64,000 nucleotides of DNA from Unio delphinus (GCA_029339505.1 JAQISU010000179.1:16368001-16432000); one strand, 5' to 3'; counted from the stretch's first letter, positions 1-12,487 are shown. The notes: generated by a model not told the origin, from the letters alone. Program-made: numbers and translations.

Positions 1-117
1 CATTCAAACTATTTATTATGTGTCCAAGCAGTTAATTTATGTGTTTATGATGGGGTGGCTTCCTGAGTAATACATATCTACTTCTATAGCCTTCAGTAAT
101 TGTTTATAAACATATTT

Positions 118-1236
118 ATAAGGTATTTAGTGAGAAGACAGAGATGAAAATAGTTATGTGGTAAGAAGTGAGAGGACAGAGATGAAAATAGTTATGTGGT
201 AAGTAGTGAGAGGACAGAGATGAAAATAATTATGTGGTAAGTAGTGAGAAGACAGAGATGAAAATAGTTATGTGGTAAGTAGTGAGAGGACAGAGATGAA
301 AATAGTTATGTGGTAAGTAGTGAGAGGACAGAGATGAAAATAGTTATGTGGTAAGTAGTGAGAAGACAGAGATGAAAATAGTTATACAGTTCTTATTGAG
401 AAGAAAGAGATGTAAACTTAGTTAAAGGGTATTTAGTGAGAGGACAGAGATGACAACAAAGTTATAGGGTATTTAGTGAGAGGACAGAGATGACAACATA
501 GTTATAGGGTATTTAGTGAGAGGACAGAGATGACAACATAGTTATAGGGTATTTAGTGAGAAGACAGAGATGAAAACATAGTTATAGGGTATTTAGTGAG
601 AGGACAGAGATGACAACATAGTTATGGAGTATTTAGTGAGAGGACAGAGAGGACAACATAGTTATGGGGTATTTAGTGAGAGGACAGAGAGGACAACATA
701 GTTATGGAGTATTTAGTGAGAGGACAGAGATGACAACATAGTTATAGGGTATTTAGTGAGAAGACAGAGATGAAAACATAGTTATAGGGTATTTAGTGAG
801 AGGACAGAGATGACAACATAGTTATAGGGTATTTAGTGAGAAGACAGAGATGAAAACATAGTTATAGGGTATTTATTGAGAGGACAGAGATGAAAACAAC
901 ATTATACAGTGAGAGGACAGAGATGAAAACATAGTTATAGGGTATTTATTGAGAGGACGGAGATGAAAACAACATTATACAGTGAGAGGACAGAGATGAA
1001 AACAACATTATGCAGTGAGAAGACAGAGATGAAAATATAGTTATAGGGTATTTATTGAGAGGACAGAGATGAAAACATAGTTATATGGTATTTAGTGAGA
1101 GGACAGAGATGAAAATATAGTTATAGGGTATTTAGTGAGAGGACAGAGATGAAAACATAGTTATATGGTAATTAGTGAGAGGACAGAGATGAAAATATAG
1201 TTATAGGGTAATTAGTGAGAGAACAGATGAAAACAT
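118..1236. repeat. Minisatellite, about 37-40 bp unit, roughly 28 copies
   Basis: Head-to-tail copies built around a GTGAGAGGACAGAGATGA core. The first block (to about 385) uses a roughly 37-bp unit ending in TTATGTGGTAA. From about 420 the unit is 40 bp and contains GGGTATTTAGTGAG. Near 890-1020 some units are shortened. Variation between neighbouring copies is mainly A/G and single-base changes. Confidence 0.95.
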
Positions 1237-1240
1237 TATA

Positions 1241-2010
1241 GTAGAACCTTATTAGGTTGTCTAATAAATAATTTAACCTGTCAAAGAATTGAATACAGGT
1301 CAAAGGGATAAAATAAATTTTCCATAAGTTATCTAACCTTGAATGTAAGAAAACAGCAAAAAAATGATGAAAGTTTAAAATGTATTCCCTTTTATTGTTC
1401 AGTTGGTTACGAGGTTTATTTATGAAGTGTAGCATTGTGGTCTAAGCTGATAATATGGGAATTCTAATTAACCATTTCACTTTATGCATTAATAATTAAT
1501 AATAATAATTGTCATCTGACACTCTAAATACTACACTAGAAATATTCAAACAGATTTTTTGAATTTAGCTTTGTACAAATGCTCTTAACATGGTTATATA
1601 ACCTATAGAAAAGCAAATATCCATATATTTTGGAATGTTTGGTATCAAAAGTTCATATTCAGTACACAATATAAGCTGTCATTGTACCTATTGTGACTTT
1701 TTAAGGCACATATCTGGCTGTGTGAATTTAAAATATTTAAAAATGTTATTGTCATCATGAATATGCTAATTGAAGGTAACAAATTACAATTTAGCAGTTT
1801 GACAGTGCGGTATTATAGCTTCGCCTGATACCAAATTCCATTTAATCATTCAACGTAATAACTGTTAACCAACACTCATAGAAATACACTAAAATATCCA
1901 AACAGATCATTTGAATTATGTTTGCACATTTCATCTTTACAAGTACACTGTACATGTCCCACATATGCAAATTTCCATCCATGTTTTACATGTTTAGAGG
2001 ATCAGAATTT
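1241..2010. other. No gene recognised
   Basis: AT-rich sequence between two tandem arrays. The one open frame here (1172-1435, minus) begins inside the minisatellite and has no recognisable domain. Confidence 0.5.
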
Positions 2011-2011
2011 C

Positions 2012-2180
2012 ACATTTAGTTGATAATATAGGATCTATGGTGTACTATAGTTGATGATATGGGATCTTTTTGTACCTATAGTTGATAATATAGTATCTAT
2101 TGGTACCTAGAGTTGGTTATATAGGATCTATTGGTACCTAGAGTTGATGGTATATGATATATTGGTACCTAGAGTTGATA
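2012..2180. repeat. Short tandem repeat, about 37 bp unit, 4-5 copies
   Basis: Repeated phrase AGTTGATAATATAGGATCTA followed by TTGGTACCTAG. Copies are diverged. Confidence 0.8.
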
Positions 2181-2839
2181 ACAAGTAATAACTGAACCCA
2201 ACTAAATTACTGTCTCCACTACAGATGTTTAAATTAGGAATAATACTTCCATTATTCACTACCTTATATAAGCAACAATGAGACTTTTCAGATCTAGGAT
2301 GAGGGTTTAATGCTGAATCTTGACCATTCTGCTTCTCAACAAGGTTAGGTCCTTTTAACAGTCAACCAATCAGAAATCAGATGAGCCAACATTAACCTAT
2401 GGGGGAAACGGATGACCAGAACTTATATCCCATCAAAATCATCAACAATATTAAATTTTATAAAAGATCAAAAGGCCACAAAACATGTTTATTCACAACA
2501 AAATTATATCATCCCAAAATGAATAAATAACTCTTACAATCTAAAATCATAAATATTAACAGACAATATGGACATACATAACAGTGCTTGGAGCTGTCCA
2601 TCTTAACTATCAACTGTGCTGAATATCAGTTCCATTTGTGATGGAATTCTCAGTGCTCATATCAAAATAAAAACCTACAGCAATTTAAATCTTCTATTTT
2701 TCTAGTTTCTTTTAAACATACATGTTTATTTTAAAGTGGTAAAATCAATATAAGTTAAATATTATATAATATTTATATTATTATGTTTATTTATATTCAC
2801 TGACATTTCAGAAATCCAATTGGAATGCTTTTCCTGGTT

Positions 2840-2888
2840 CTAATCCTGGATGAGGCTTGTCCTTGCCTTGGCCAGTACATGGGATATT
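2840..2888 (-). CDS. Possible terminal exon of the minus-strand host gene at 3-6 kb
   Basis: Reading the minus strand, an AG acceptor at 2889-2890 is followed by one base that completes the split codon left by the exon at 3673-3751, then 15 codons (ISHVLAKARTSLIQD) and TAG at 2840-2842. An AATAAA on the minus strand lies some tens of bases further on. The acceptor has a poor pyrimidine tract, so this exon is the weakest of the set. Confidence 0.3.
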
Positions 2889-3189
2889 CTAGTTCATGAT
2901 TATGAGGTTGATATGAAGAGCTACAACATACATACAAGCAATTCATACTATGGAAGCATGGTAGACTGAGGTCTAAGCAGAGACCTGTAATTCCAGGATT
3001 GCATAAATGTTGACACTTTCTTGTGTTTATGAATCTGTATATAAATGAATATAAGTTATCTGCCCATAATATTACCTCTTTATTGCATCAGACAATAATG
3101 CTTTCATTCAGATTTTCTAAACCACTAGTATTTTTCTGCCCTATTAGCAATTTGGGCAAGGTAAAAAATAACCAATATAGAAACTAATA

Positions 3190-3445
3190 AGTTGTTGTTG
3201 TTATAAGGTATAACACCATTTCTTCACACAATAGGCTATATATGGCAGCCAGTAATAATGATGGAGGAAGAACCCTGGAAAAATGACGGAAAGAACCCCC
3301 AACGCATGAGAAGCTATTAACAAGCTTTCTCACATACCCACATTGGCCGAATCTGAGATTCAAACTCACGCATACAGAGGTGAGATGGCAGTGAGCCATA
3401 ATGGAGAGCGCTTCAGACCACTCAGCCACTCGAGGGCCCCTCAAA
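3190..3445 (-). mobile_element. tRNA-derived SINE, family B
   Basis: The reverse complement begins GGGGCCCTCGAGTGGCTGAG and contains a tRNA-like A box (GTGGCTGAGTGGTC) and B box (GAGTTTGAATCTC), then a non-tRNA body. It ends in a CAA-rich tail, seen as GTTGTTGTTGTT at 3192. The same unit is at 18474-18702 on the plus strand. The 92-aa open frame through it is not a gene. Confidence 0.8.
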
Positions 3446-3672
3446 GTATTCATTGACTGCATATACTATGCTATACATGTACTTTGTTTTCAACTGTTGT
3501 TATTGAATAATATGTAAAGTATAACCTGCCTTAGCAGACACCTCCATATAACAGACACCATATGTACATAGCTTATATCAAAATCGGGAGGTCTTCTTTA
3601 CCAAAATCAAAGTTTAGTTCTCTTGTCTGCTTGTTCCCATGTACAGCAATAAAGATTTTATGTATAAGCTAC

Positions 3673-3751
3673 CTCATGTGAGGATGATTTCTTCTCCTTG
3701 ATGGGAAAGCCAGACCATCTGCCACTTTTCTTGCTGTAGCATCTATGACGC
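3673..3751 (-). CDS. Candidate internal exon, unidentified host gene
   Basis: The minus strand shows an acceptor with a T-rich tract (CTCTTTATAACAG) before 3751 and a donor GTAGCT after 3673. The 79-nt exon starts with two bases that complete a codon opened by the 4459-4531 exon, then gives 25 codons (VIDATARKVADGLAFPSRRR and more) and leaves two bases. Phase agrees on both sides. I do not recognise the protein. The call rests on splice sites and phase only. Confidence 0.42.
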
Positions 3752-4458
3752 CTGTTATAAAGAGAATTTTAGTTTCTTAACTTGTATGGCAAATATCTCC
3801 ATGCTAACCAATACTGACTTTCGACCCCATGTTTGAGACTCATGGTCAGTTCTCCAAAGGAAGATTTATTGAGGAGCTTATTTTATGGGTTTAGTTCTGC
3901 TTCCAGATTACTACCTTACACAGGGTGCACTTTTGCCCATCCATTTAGAAGGCAAGATATTTTCATGAATGAGTATCAGTTTGACATCATTTTCCCTAAA
4001 TCTCCTGAGGAAAGTCTGAGTCTCATATTAACTTTATATTGTACTTCAATCCCATTGGTTCTGAAAGTGCTATACACATATCATGTGATCTAATCATTAC
4101 ACCCACATAGCTAAAATCATAATAAATATATACCAGGAAGATACCTATACTAATTACATGATTTGTATACATTAAAATAGCAAGATTCCTTATTACAAAT
4201 GTCATTCTTGTATACTGATTTTTGCAAGATCATTTAAACGTTATACAACAATTTCAATACAAATATAAATTTTTAAAATTCCAAAGCCTTGATGTCCATG
4301 TATGGACCATAATGTATAAAAAATATATCAAATTATTTTAACATGTTGCTATAGTGGTAAAAAACAAACACTTTTCATCCTTGTTTGTGTCTCAGTAGAT
4401 ATCTGCCACCATAGACATTGTGATCTAAAGCAATTAATTCATTCCTAATCATGTACAC

Positions 4459-4531
4459 AGGAAGGGTGTATGAAAATCTCTGGGCACAGTTCATCAGGAT
4501 GATGGAAAACATCAATCTCAGCTTCGTGCTT
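4459..4531 (-). CDS. Candidate internal exon, unidentified host gene
   Basis: Minus strand: acceptor TTGATAATTGCAG before 4531, donor GTGTAC after 4459. The exon is 73 nt, 24 codons plus one base, reading KHEAEIDVFHHPDELCPEIF and on. It starts in phase 0, exactly where the 5774-5952 exon ends, and its last base pairs with the first two bases of 3673-3751. The coding-like composition (acidic, His/Pro-rich) and the consistent phase make it credible. The donor is not a strong consensus. Confidence 0.45.
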
Positions 4532-4726
4532 CTGCAATTATCAAAAACATGTATTTTCTGACATGTGTCATATATAATCTGCTCACAGATTAAGATTAAT
4601 ACAACTATTACACAATCATTACTGTTGGTAAATTTTGCTACATCAAATCTCTCTTGATTTGTTTATAAATGCAGTGTCATGGAATTGTTTATAATCTGCA
4701 TAACTGTCTTGAGAAGGACAATCAGT

Positions 4727-5495
4727 GTATCATATATTGCGCATACACATCTACTCAAAAGACATCGTATCATATATTACGCATATACATCTACTCAAAA
4801 CTCATCGTATCATATATTGCGCATACACATCTACTCAAAACACATTGTATCATATATTACGCATACACATCTACTCAAAACTCATTGTATCATATATTAC
4901 ACATACACATCCACTCAAAACTCATCGTATTATATATTACACATACACATCTACTCAAAACTCATCGTATCATATATTACGCATACATATCTTCTCAAAA
5001 CTCATCGTATCATATATTACGCATACACATCCACTCAAAACTCATTGTATCATATATTACGCATACACATCTACTCAAAACTCATCGTATCATATATTAC
5101 GCATACACATCCACTCAAAACTCATCGTATCATATATTACGCACACACATCTACACAAAACTCATCGTATCATATATTACACATACATATCTTCTCAAAA
5201 CTCATCGTATCATATATTATGCATACACATCCACTCAAAACTCATTGTATCATATATTACGCATACACATCTACTCAAAACTCATCGTATCATATATTAC
5301 GCATACACATCCACTCAAAACTCATTGTATCATATATTACGCATACACATCTACTCAAAACTCATCGTATCATATATTAAGCATACATATCTTCTCAAAA
5401 CTCATTGTATCATATATTACGCATACACATCCACTCAAAACTCATCATATCATATATTACGCATACACATCTACTCAAAACTCATCGTATCATAC
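4727..5495. repeat. 40-bp minisatellite, about 19 copies, open in three frames
   Basis: The unit is GCATACACATCTACTCAAAA followed by CTCATCGTATCATATATTAC. Copies alternate CTACTC/CCACTC, CATCG/CATTG and CACAT/ATCTTCTC variants. Because 40 is not a multiple of 3, three units make one 40-codon reading cycle. No stop occurs in any plus-strand frame, so three overlapping ORFs of 233-305 codons appear. They are by-products of the repeat, not genes. Confidence 0.95.
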
Positions 5496-5773
5496 ATCAT
5501 TTATATTTCAAATCATTTATATTTACACAGTAGAACCTGTCTTGAAAACTACCCCTTCTGCCAAAAAATAATAATCTCTCAAGACATGTGGTCTCTCATG
5601 ACAGGTTTACTTTTTCATTTATACATATCTACTGAATGCTAACTTATTTAGAGCTTGAAAAGGTAAAATATACAGTAAATTAATGTTAAGTTGAAAAGAA
5701 AAACATCTGAAGCAGTCTTAACATTTTTTTCTTTTAAATTCCATACAACTGTCAAAATCCTGAAATGGCATAC

Positions 5774-5952
5774 CTGAAGTTCAAGTAATTTTGTTGTGCT
5801 TAGGAATCTTTTGTCAAACAAAACCTGTGCCAAGGCTTTCAGCACTCTGGTGTCCTTCTTGAGAGCAAGATAGGGCTTTGTCACACTGTTCATTCTGTGA
5901 CAAGGGTTCATGCAGGCATATATTAATGCATTATCCATGCAAGAGATTCCAC
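5774..5952 (-). CDS. Candidate coding exon, unidentified host gene
   Basis: Minus strand: acceptor ATCACTAATACACAG before 5952 and strong donor CAG|GTATGC at 5774/5773. The 179-nt exon gives two bases plus 59 codons with no stop, starting GISCMDNALIYACMN and ending TTKLLELQ. It ends in phase 0, matching the next exon at 4459-4531. It is cysteine- and basic-rich with an amphipathic stretch (LKALAQVLFDKRFL). I do not recognise the family. Four exons with matching phases argue for a real gene running right to left. The upstream connection toward 11 kb is not resolved. Confidence 0.5.
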
Positions 5953-6159
5953 CTGTGTATTAGTGATATAATGAAGAACACTCCTCCAGATGCTCTGCAG
6001 GAATTCCACAATCAGCATATACAGTATAATGAATTCAAAAAATCAGTATAAACAATGCAGCTAAAGCTGGTCTTTTTTCACACTGGCTTTGAAATGAAAT
6101 TTTGTTAGATTGTAAGACAGCTTACTTTATGAGAATCCTACAAGGTAGATTTGACTAAA

Positions 6160-6445
6160 GAGACCATTTCGATGGCCTAAGTGGTGGTTAGAGCAACTGC
6201 CTCAGATGTGGGATGTCATGGGTTTGACCCTGGCTGAGTCATACCAAAGACTTATATAAATATTACTAACAGCTGCCTTGCTAGATACTCAGCATTAAGA
6301 GATTAGTGTTAGGACTTGTCAGCCTGGTGTCAGGATAATGTGATGGGGTGGGACATGATGCTATATGTCTGTGGTATGATGCCCCACTTCTAGACACCAC
6401 TATTAACTGACACACTGCAGATATCATATCGATACAGCTGAAAAG
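6160..6445 (+). mobile_element. tRNA-derived SINE, family A
   Basis: The head GGCCTAAGTGGTGGTTAGAG and the box GGGTTTGACCCTGG look like tRNA A and B boxes. The body TAACAGCTGCCTTGCTAGAT, then GTGTTAGGACTTGTCAGCCT and a CACACTGCAGATATCATATC end, recurs at 8530-8855 (minus), 12559-12835 (plus) and 15249-15555 (minus). Confidence 0.8.
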
Positions 6446-6616
6446 AGTCAGACAGTTCTTTCTTTTCAACAGCTCTTCCTGTTCTGATGGTTATTCTCTG
6501 GGTCAGTTCAGTTCATGAATAAATGCTTACATCACAGGATTAGAATTTCCTGCTTGTAGAAGCTGATCATTTTTTTCATCCCAACGTTTCATGTCAATTT
6601 AAACTGGTCTGGTACA

Positions 6617-6835
6617 TAGACATGTGGGTCTCAAGAAGCAAATTTTTCATTCACATAAAACATGCAGTATGATGTAACTAAGATATGTGGGTCTCAATAA
6701 GTAAATTCTTCAGTCACATCAAATGTGTAGTGCAGTATGCATGATGTAACTAAGATATGTGGGTCTCAATAAGTAAATTCTTCAGTCACATCAAATGTAT
6801 GCATGTTGTAACTAAGATATGTGGGTCCTAATAAT
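6617..6835. repeat. Tandem repeat, about 65-70 bp unit, 3 copies
   Basis: Units carry GATGTAACTAAGATATGTGG, then GTCTCAATAAGTAAATTCTT. The first copy is the most diverged. Confidence 0.85.
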
Positions 6836-6969
6836 TAACTAAAGTTGCCAAAATACTAGTATTTACTATTTAATGCAGTATATATTATATTATATACATG
6901 GAAAATACATTTTAAAGTTAAATTTCAATTTTTGATTACACACTGTAAAATTAAATTACACTTTTTGTT

Positions 6970-7445
6970 TACTCATTTATCTCCCCTTCTATAAGCTGCT
7001 AACTTGTTTACTTTGAAATAAATTTGTTGAGAGAAAAGTATTTTTTTTTTATACATATATACTTGTCCATAAGTTGTTTGGTATCCTAACATTTATCTCC
7101 CCTTCTATAAGCTGCTAACTTGTTTACTTTGAAATAAATTTGTTGAGAGAAAAGTAATTTTTTTTTTATACATATACTTGTCCATAAGTTGTTTGGTATC
7201 CTAACATTTATCTCCCCTTTTATAAGCTGCTAACTTGTTTACTTTGAAATAAATTTGTTGAGAGAAAAGTAATTTTTTTTTAATACATATACTTGTCCAT
7301 AAGTTTTTGGTATCCTAACATTTATCTCCCCTTCTACAAGCTGCTAACTTGTTTACTTTCAAATAAATTTGTTTAGAGAAGAATATGATTACTTTTTTTT
7401 TTTTTACATATACTTGTACATAATTTGCTTGGTATCCTAACATAA
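6970..7445. repeat. Tandem repeat, about 118 bp unit, 4 copies
   Basis: Four copies of a unit starting ATTTATCTCCCCTTCTATAA and ending TTGGTATCCTAAC, each with a T-run of variable length in the middle. Confidence 0.9.
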
Positions 7446-8529
7446 TTTTCAACACTTTATTGGCTCTATCATGATGAGTTAATCAAAGCTAAGTATCTTT
7501 CTCAAGGAGACACCAAGACATATGACCCAGGCTGTTCATGGATGGGAAGACATATCAAGCACACAGCCCTTTTAATCTAATTCAAATTTACTTTCTGTGA
7601 AAAAATAATGTTAACGATACAGTTCTTAATATTGCAATAGATGACTGGATTTTAAGAATCTATTTAGAATCAAATTTAATTAGACTTACCAAATGTCATG
7701 TAAATTACTACAATAAGTTCCCATCATTGTCTACATTAGAGCCACATGGCTCACTGCAAACATACAGGAAATTGATTTGCTATAGATACAATTAATATCA
7801 GTTATATTAAAATATCATGTTGTGTCAATATTTTTAAAACTTTATTTTTCATCTGTGCATTCATCATGAGCTGAGCAGATAGATTGGAGGAACGTGCAAA
7901 CAGGGATTGCATGTGGGACATAGTTGAAAATGGGAAACTGTAGAGAAAACATAAATGGGCATGAAACACAATTTCAAAATATAGTCATCAATTCTGATTT
8001 AACAGTAGTGGCATATGTTGGGGAAGTAAAGGGTGGGGGAAAATAGCTGAGAATACCAGTTTAGCCAGCATAGTATACTGGAATTTATTTTTCTAACCAA
8101 AACAACTAATGCAAAAATGTTACCTTTTATCCCTTTATCAGGTAGCATAGTAGAGTTTCCCGACCCCGTTTCTGAGAATGTAAACTTCAATGTATTTGTT
8201 TTCCTCTTGTAAAGAAAAGTATGAAGGGGTGATAACCTATAGGCACTTTTTGTATTTAAAAAAACTAACTTTATCAGCATTGCATATGTTACATGATTGT
8301 TTCCTATGAATTAACAGTTCTACCAATCTCCAAAAAATAAAAAGTTACAAGTAAATTGTAATTATTAATTTCCTTATTCAATGGCAGTCACTTTAAATAT
8401 CAAGGAGTCTTCTTTCTCTCTGTGTATTGCAAAAGGACTGGTCCAGGAGTTGATGTGAGGCATGCAGATTTACTGGCCACTGGTTATGATTAGTTGGGCA
8501 CAACTTTTGCTGCAGTGGGTGTGTTTGTG
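7446..8529. other. Mostly nothing recognised; one spliced-looking block
   Basis: On the minus strand 7755-7690 has a convincing acceptor (CCTGTATGTTTGCAG) and donor (GTAAGT) around about 65 nt. All three frames contain a stop within it, so it is either a non-coding or poison exon of the 3-11 kb gene or a coincidence. Confidence 0.3.
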
Positions 8530-8855
8530 ATGTGTGATTTGGATTTTTAATGTAGCTTATGACATTTTCAGTGATATCGCTACAATGTTTGCATTGTGGC
8601 AGTTTATAGTGATGTCTATAGTGCTGGGGTATCATGTCACAGACATGTAACATCATGTCCCACCCAGTCACATTATCCTAACACCAAGCTGACCATTCTT
8701 AACACTAATCTCTTAAGTTAATGCTGGACACCAAGCAAGACAGCTGCAGGTATCATTATAATATTTGGTATGACTCAGTCAAGGTTCAAACCTGTGACCT
8801 ACCACATCTGAGGCAGAAGTTCTAACCTCTTTAAGGCCACCGAAATGGTCTCTAC
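8530..8855 (-). mobile_element. tRNA-derived SINE, family A
   Basis: Reverse complement of the 6160-6445 element. It has the tRNA-like head at the right end (AGGCCACCGAAATGGTCTCT) and the GTGTGATTTGGATTTTTAAT tail at the left. Indels relative to the other copies mark it as old. Confidence 0.8.
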
Positions 8856-10599
8856 ATTTTTCTTGACTTTGTAAATGTAAAAATGTAATGTTCATTTGTA
8901 TTATAATTTATATTTTAAATATATTTCTTTGTTCTGTATAAGGTAAGTGAACACTTAGAACTGAAATACTTAACTTTAGCAAGAGAAGGAAACAAATCTG
9001 AAATTGTTCACAGAAATAAACTACCTTGATTGCGGCTCAAAATAATAACGAAAAGCACTCAAATTTCAATCTGCCAGCGATTATAATCTGGTAGCACTAT
9101 AACATCCTTTCCTATGACAAGACATCCATTCACAGAGTTCTCACTAGGATTTTAAAACTAGGAGTCCAGGACTCCTAATTTGGTAAAAATAGGAGTCCCA
9201 CCTGCAAAGGTTGCAGTCCCACCAGCAAAAGTTGCAGTGCCCAGAAACATTTTGAAGCGACTAAACGGCCATTAAAATGCCCGGAATAAACAAATACAAA
9301 ACATACACTTGGATAGTGTCGCATCCGAACTATCAGTTCTAGCAACTTTAGCACAGCTCTGAATCTCATTTAAATCTTCATCATTTTTTCGTTTAACCCC
9401 AAAATACTTGTCTAGATTTGCAAATGGCATTTTGTTCAAGTCTCGATGTGTCTTGGTTAAGAGTTCGCATGCAATATTTATACAGCTACAATCGGAAATA
9501 AAATCAATTACAGGATCACGGGGCTTCGCTGATGTAGCAAACTGCGATTCTGTTTTCCGTTTTGGTGACAAAATATACCATCTGGTGATATTTGTGGCGA
9601 CACTAATTTTGGCTGATAAAAACCGTATATACAGTCTTGCATTTGGAGTAGAGAAATTCAAAGGCACCATGACAGGAAACAATGTACTGGAATATATTGT
9701 TAAAATAACAAGTCCTTGTCTCATACTGACAAACCACCCTAACAGTGCACTGTTATATCATAATCCGCTAATGATGATATCTGGCCTTATTACTTTATGC
9801 AACTGACTAGTTAAAATCCGAATCCGCAGAAGGCGGAAACGTAAAATGAGTACAGTCAAGCAGATGACACTAATTTAAAAACAAATACCAGATGGAAGAA
9901 GAAAAAATACGTTTGCTGACACTTCAAAGAGAACTGATTACCTTTGAAGCACTGATATATACTAAACAAATAAAACAAATCTGTTTCAATGTTCTACAAT
10001 TATCTGAAGTTGCCGCAGCAATAACAAACAGGTATTTGTTTGACCCTTCAACTGGAGCCTTTAGCGGCGCCTTCAATAACAAACGAACCATCATCAAAGT
10101 AAGCCGACGACCTTTGCTCAAAAAAAGTCAGCAAAAAAACACCTCAAATAAAAGCATTGCCTCATTTTTCACAGTGATTGGAACATATTTAGTGTGTCGC
10201 AAAACTTTCCTGTTTGCAAAAGAAGAAAAAAAAAAAGAAAAAAAAAACCAGAAAAAACGTGCGTACGGAGGACTCGTGCATGGGCGATTTTCTGCGTCCC
10301 GGACCAAAAGTTTGCGTCCAAATACGCGTAATTAAGCGTTTCCGAGATCTCTGCATTCATCATTGTTGTCATTTCAATTCTTTATAATGAATTTACTAGT
10401 AGTGGAAGGATCTACAATAAATCTTAGCATCCAACCTAAGCATAAGAGATGTAACATTTACAAAATCAGTTCTATAATCAGATCTAGAAAATCCTAGGAA
10501 GAATTCAACATCTAATATGTATTATATATTCTTCACATTTACATGTACAGGTTATTATGCTCTTGTGCCAGCAATCTGCTTGTCTCATTACTCCAAGAC

Positions 10600-10603
<4 letters not shown>
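8856..10603. other. No gene called; weak coding-like stretches
   Basis: Open frames at 9272-9724 (minus), 9408-9806 (plus) and 9892-10335 (plus) overlap one another. One minus segment (KYFGVKRKNDEDL near 9400) looks like the N-terminus of some transposase families, but no domain follows. The plus frame at 9892 ends in a low-complexity Lys/Glu tract. I cannot support any as a gene. Confidence 0.4.

Positions 10604-10660
<57 letters not shown>
10604..10660. repeat. (GA)n microsatellite
   Basis: Uninterrupted GA dinucleotides for about 57 bp. Confidence 0.98.
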
Positions 10661-10663
<3 letters not shown>

Positions 10664-10841
10664 CCATATTTAGAACAGTTGTATATATACATCTCTAAGA
10701 TTTCTAACCTAATTTAAAGAACCTGTCACATGATGGTAATGTACATGTATAACAATGACCTTTTTGTGCACTCTGTTAGATATCCATCTTCACCCATCAC
10801 ACAATGCAATCACTCAGTGAATCAGCCGATCTGATTAAAAT

Positions 10842-10955
10842 ACCAGTCGGACAATATAAGACATAGTACATGTTGTTTTTGTTTTAAGTGAAATACTAGT
10901 CCGACAATATAAGACATAGCACATGTTGTTTTTGTTTAAGTGAAATACCAATCAG
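10842..10955. repeat. Two-copy direct repeat, about 62 bp
   Basis: The phrase CGGACAATATAAGACATAGT followed by ACATGTTGTTTTTGTTT is repeated once. The copies differ by one T and a few substitutions. Confidence 0.85.
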
Positions 10956-11084
10956 CCGATCATATATACTTTTGGAATTTCAAAAAGCAATTCAAATCCT
11001 TGATCAATGACAATAATAATAAAACTGTGCTTCCAAGCAAGACATGACATTTGGAAAACACTTTCTTTGTAGATATTGGCCTAC

Positions 11085-11137
11085 CTGTCCAACAACTTCG
11101 GCATTTCAGTGTCGAACAACAGTTCAAATTTCTCCAT
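11085..11137 (-). CDS. Possible first coding exon, unidentified host gene
   Basis: The minus strand from ATG at 11137 reads MEKFELLFDTEMPKLLD and then a donor GACAG|GTAGGC at 11085/11084. The same frame stays open upstream for about 33 more codons back to a TGA, so the exon could be longer with a different start. It ends with two bases left over. This does not fit the 5774-5952 exon directly, so an intermediate exon would be needed if they belong to one gene. Confidence 0.35.
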
Positions 11138-11287
11138 CAGTGCTCTCCATGTAACAAAACTGGTCGTCAAGACGACCCCTTGATAGGTTCCGTTCGGTTT
11201 CTCTTCGATGTTTCCTTTAAGAATGCGATCAAGGCAGCAACCTGTACTTGTTCACTCTCGTGCGTATGTCGTTTTTATTCACAGTAG

Positions 11288-12485
11288 ATCTTTAATGACT
11301 CACGGATCGCATAGTAAAAATATGCAAACACCATATTAAAATTTCAATAACTTAAAAATGTTGAGTGTTCATGATCAAATCAATATTCATCAGTATATCC
11401 TGGATAACAGCACCTGTGTAGAGAAAAGGATATGAGCCGCGGCATTTTCTGGACATGTGTTTTCAATTCCGCACCAAAGAGCCGGGTGCGAATGTCATTA
11501 ATGAGTGTTAAAGGAATGAAACTCCAACAATAAAATAATGTCTCTATTTTATTCAATTACAAAAAGTTAAGCTCTCCAAAAAAGTCTAATCTGACTAAAA
11601 ATCTAAATTTCGCTATTAACCGATCCTGGCTGTCCAAATCCATATATGGTATATTTTATCCCATTTCCAGACTGGTTCCCATTTTCTCACATACCATAAC
11701 ATGTGTCATATTAGCTTTAATTAAATACGGTAACCGTTAAAAAAAAGAATGTTTCGTTTATTTAAAAGTTAACTGATCGAATCTTCACAAACCCTATGTT
11801 TTTGTGCATTATTTCAGCTTATAAATTGACACACTAACTTACTTTCGTGATCGTTACAATACGTAAAGTTACAGACCGATTCGGTAGGCGTTAAGATCTA
11901 TTATCTCGCTCACGGTTCCATGAGGGCTCCAAACCACGTGATGCGCACGTAGATAAAATTGCAACTTAAATCACGCTAACGGATTACATACATGTACTTA
12001 GCTTTAAGACGACAGTAATTATTAAGGCATTTTGATTTGGTCCAGCCCGTGCGTACGTCCCCATTTCTGCAAGTAAGTCTGTCAGTCTTTCTGTCTCTGG
12101 AATGATGTTAGCAAAAATGGACAGGACCATTGAATACATAAAAATAAATTTTAAATGCATACGAAGATGACCTGATTAGATTTTCAGGTCATTATTGCCA
12201 TGAAAATTTGCCGGTGTGAAGTGGTAGTAGTATGGAAATTACGTTTTTGCCTCATTGTACACCCTATGGGTATGGTGACATCCGTTCTCGCCTGTAACCT
12301 TCGTAATAAGTTATTCCCCACGCGAACCATACTTGTTTGGTTACTCTTATTCAGCAGTTGCAAGAGATGTAAACCCACGTGACGCGAGTAAAACAGTCGT
12401 GGAGGTTAGAGTCTCGTACGGATTTTGGTGTCCCAACAGGGTAACCCAAAATTCAAAGATCACTTCTGTGCTACTCTAATCTGCA

Positions 12486-12487
<2 letters not shown>
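11288..12487. other. No gene recognised
   Basis: Less AT-rich than its surroundings, with several CACGTG/CACGTA words (about 11935-11955 and 12375). It could be upstream of a host gene, but I see no TATA box or exon I can defend. Confidence 0.3.

Noticed and set aside
3184..3462. 92-codon minus-strand ORF
   Set aside because: It lies entirely in a tRNA-derived SINE.
4669..5642. Three overlapping plus-strand ORFs of 233-305 codons (His/Ile/Tyr-rich)
   Set aside because: They are the same 40-bp repeat read in three frames. No start or splice context; expected from a stop-free minisatellite.
7690..7755. Strong splice-site pair around about 65 nt on the minus strand
   Set aside because: Stops in all three frames, so it is not called as a coding exon, although one frame would join the 11085 exon in phase.
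9272..10335. Overlapping ORFs, one with a KYFGVKRKNDEDL start like some hAT or zinc-finger transposases
   Set aside because: No zinc-finger or catalytic motif follows and opposite-strand frames are equally long.
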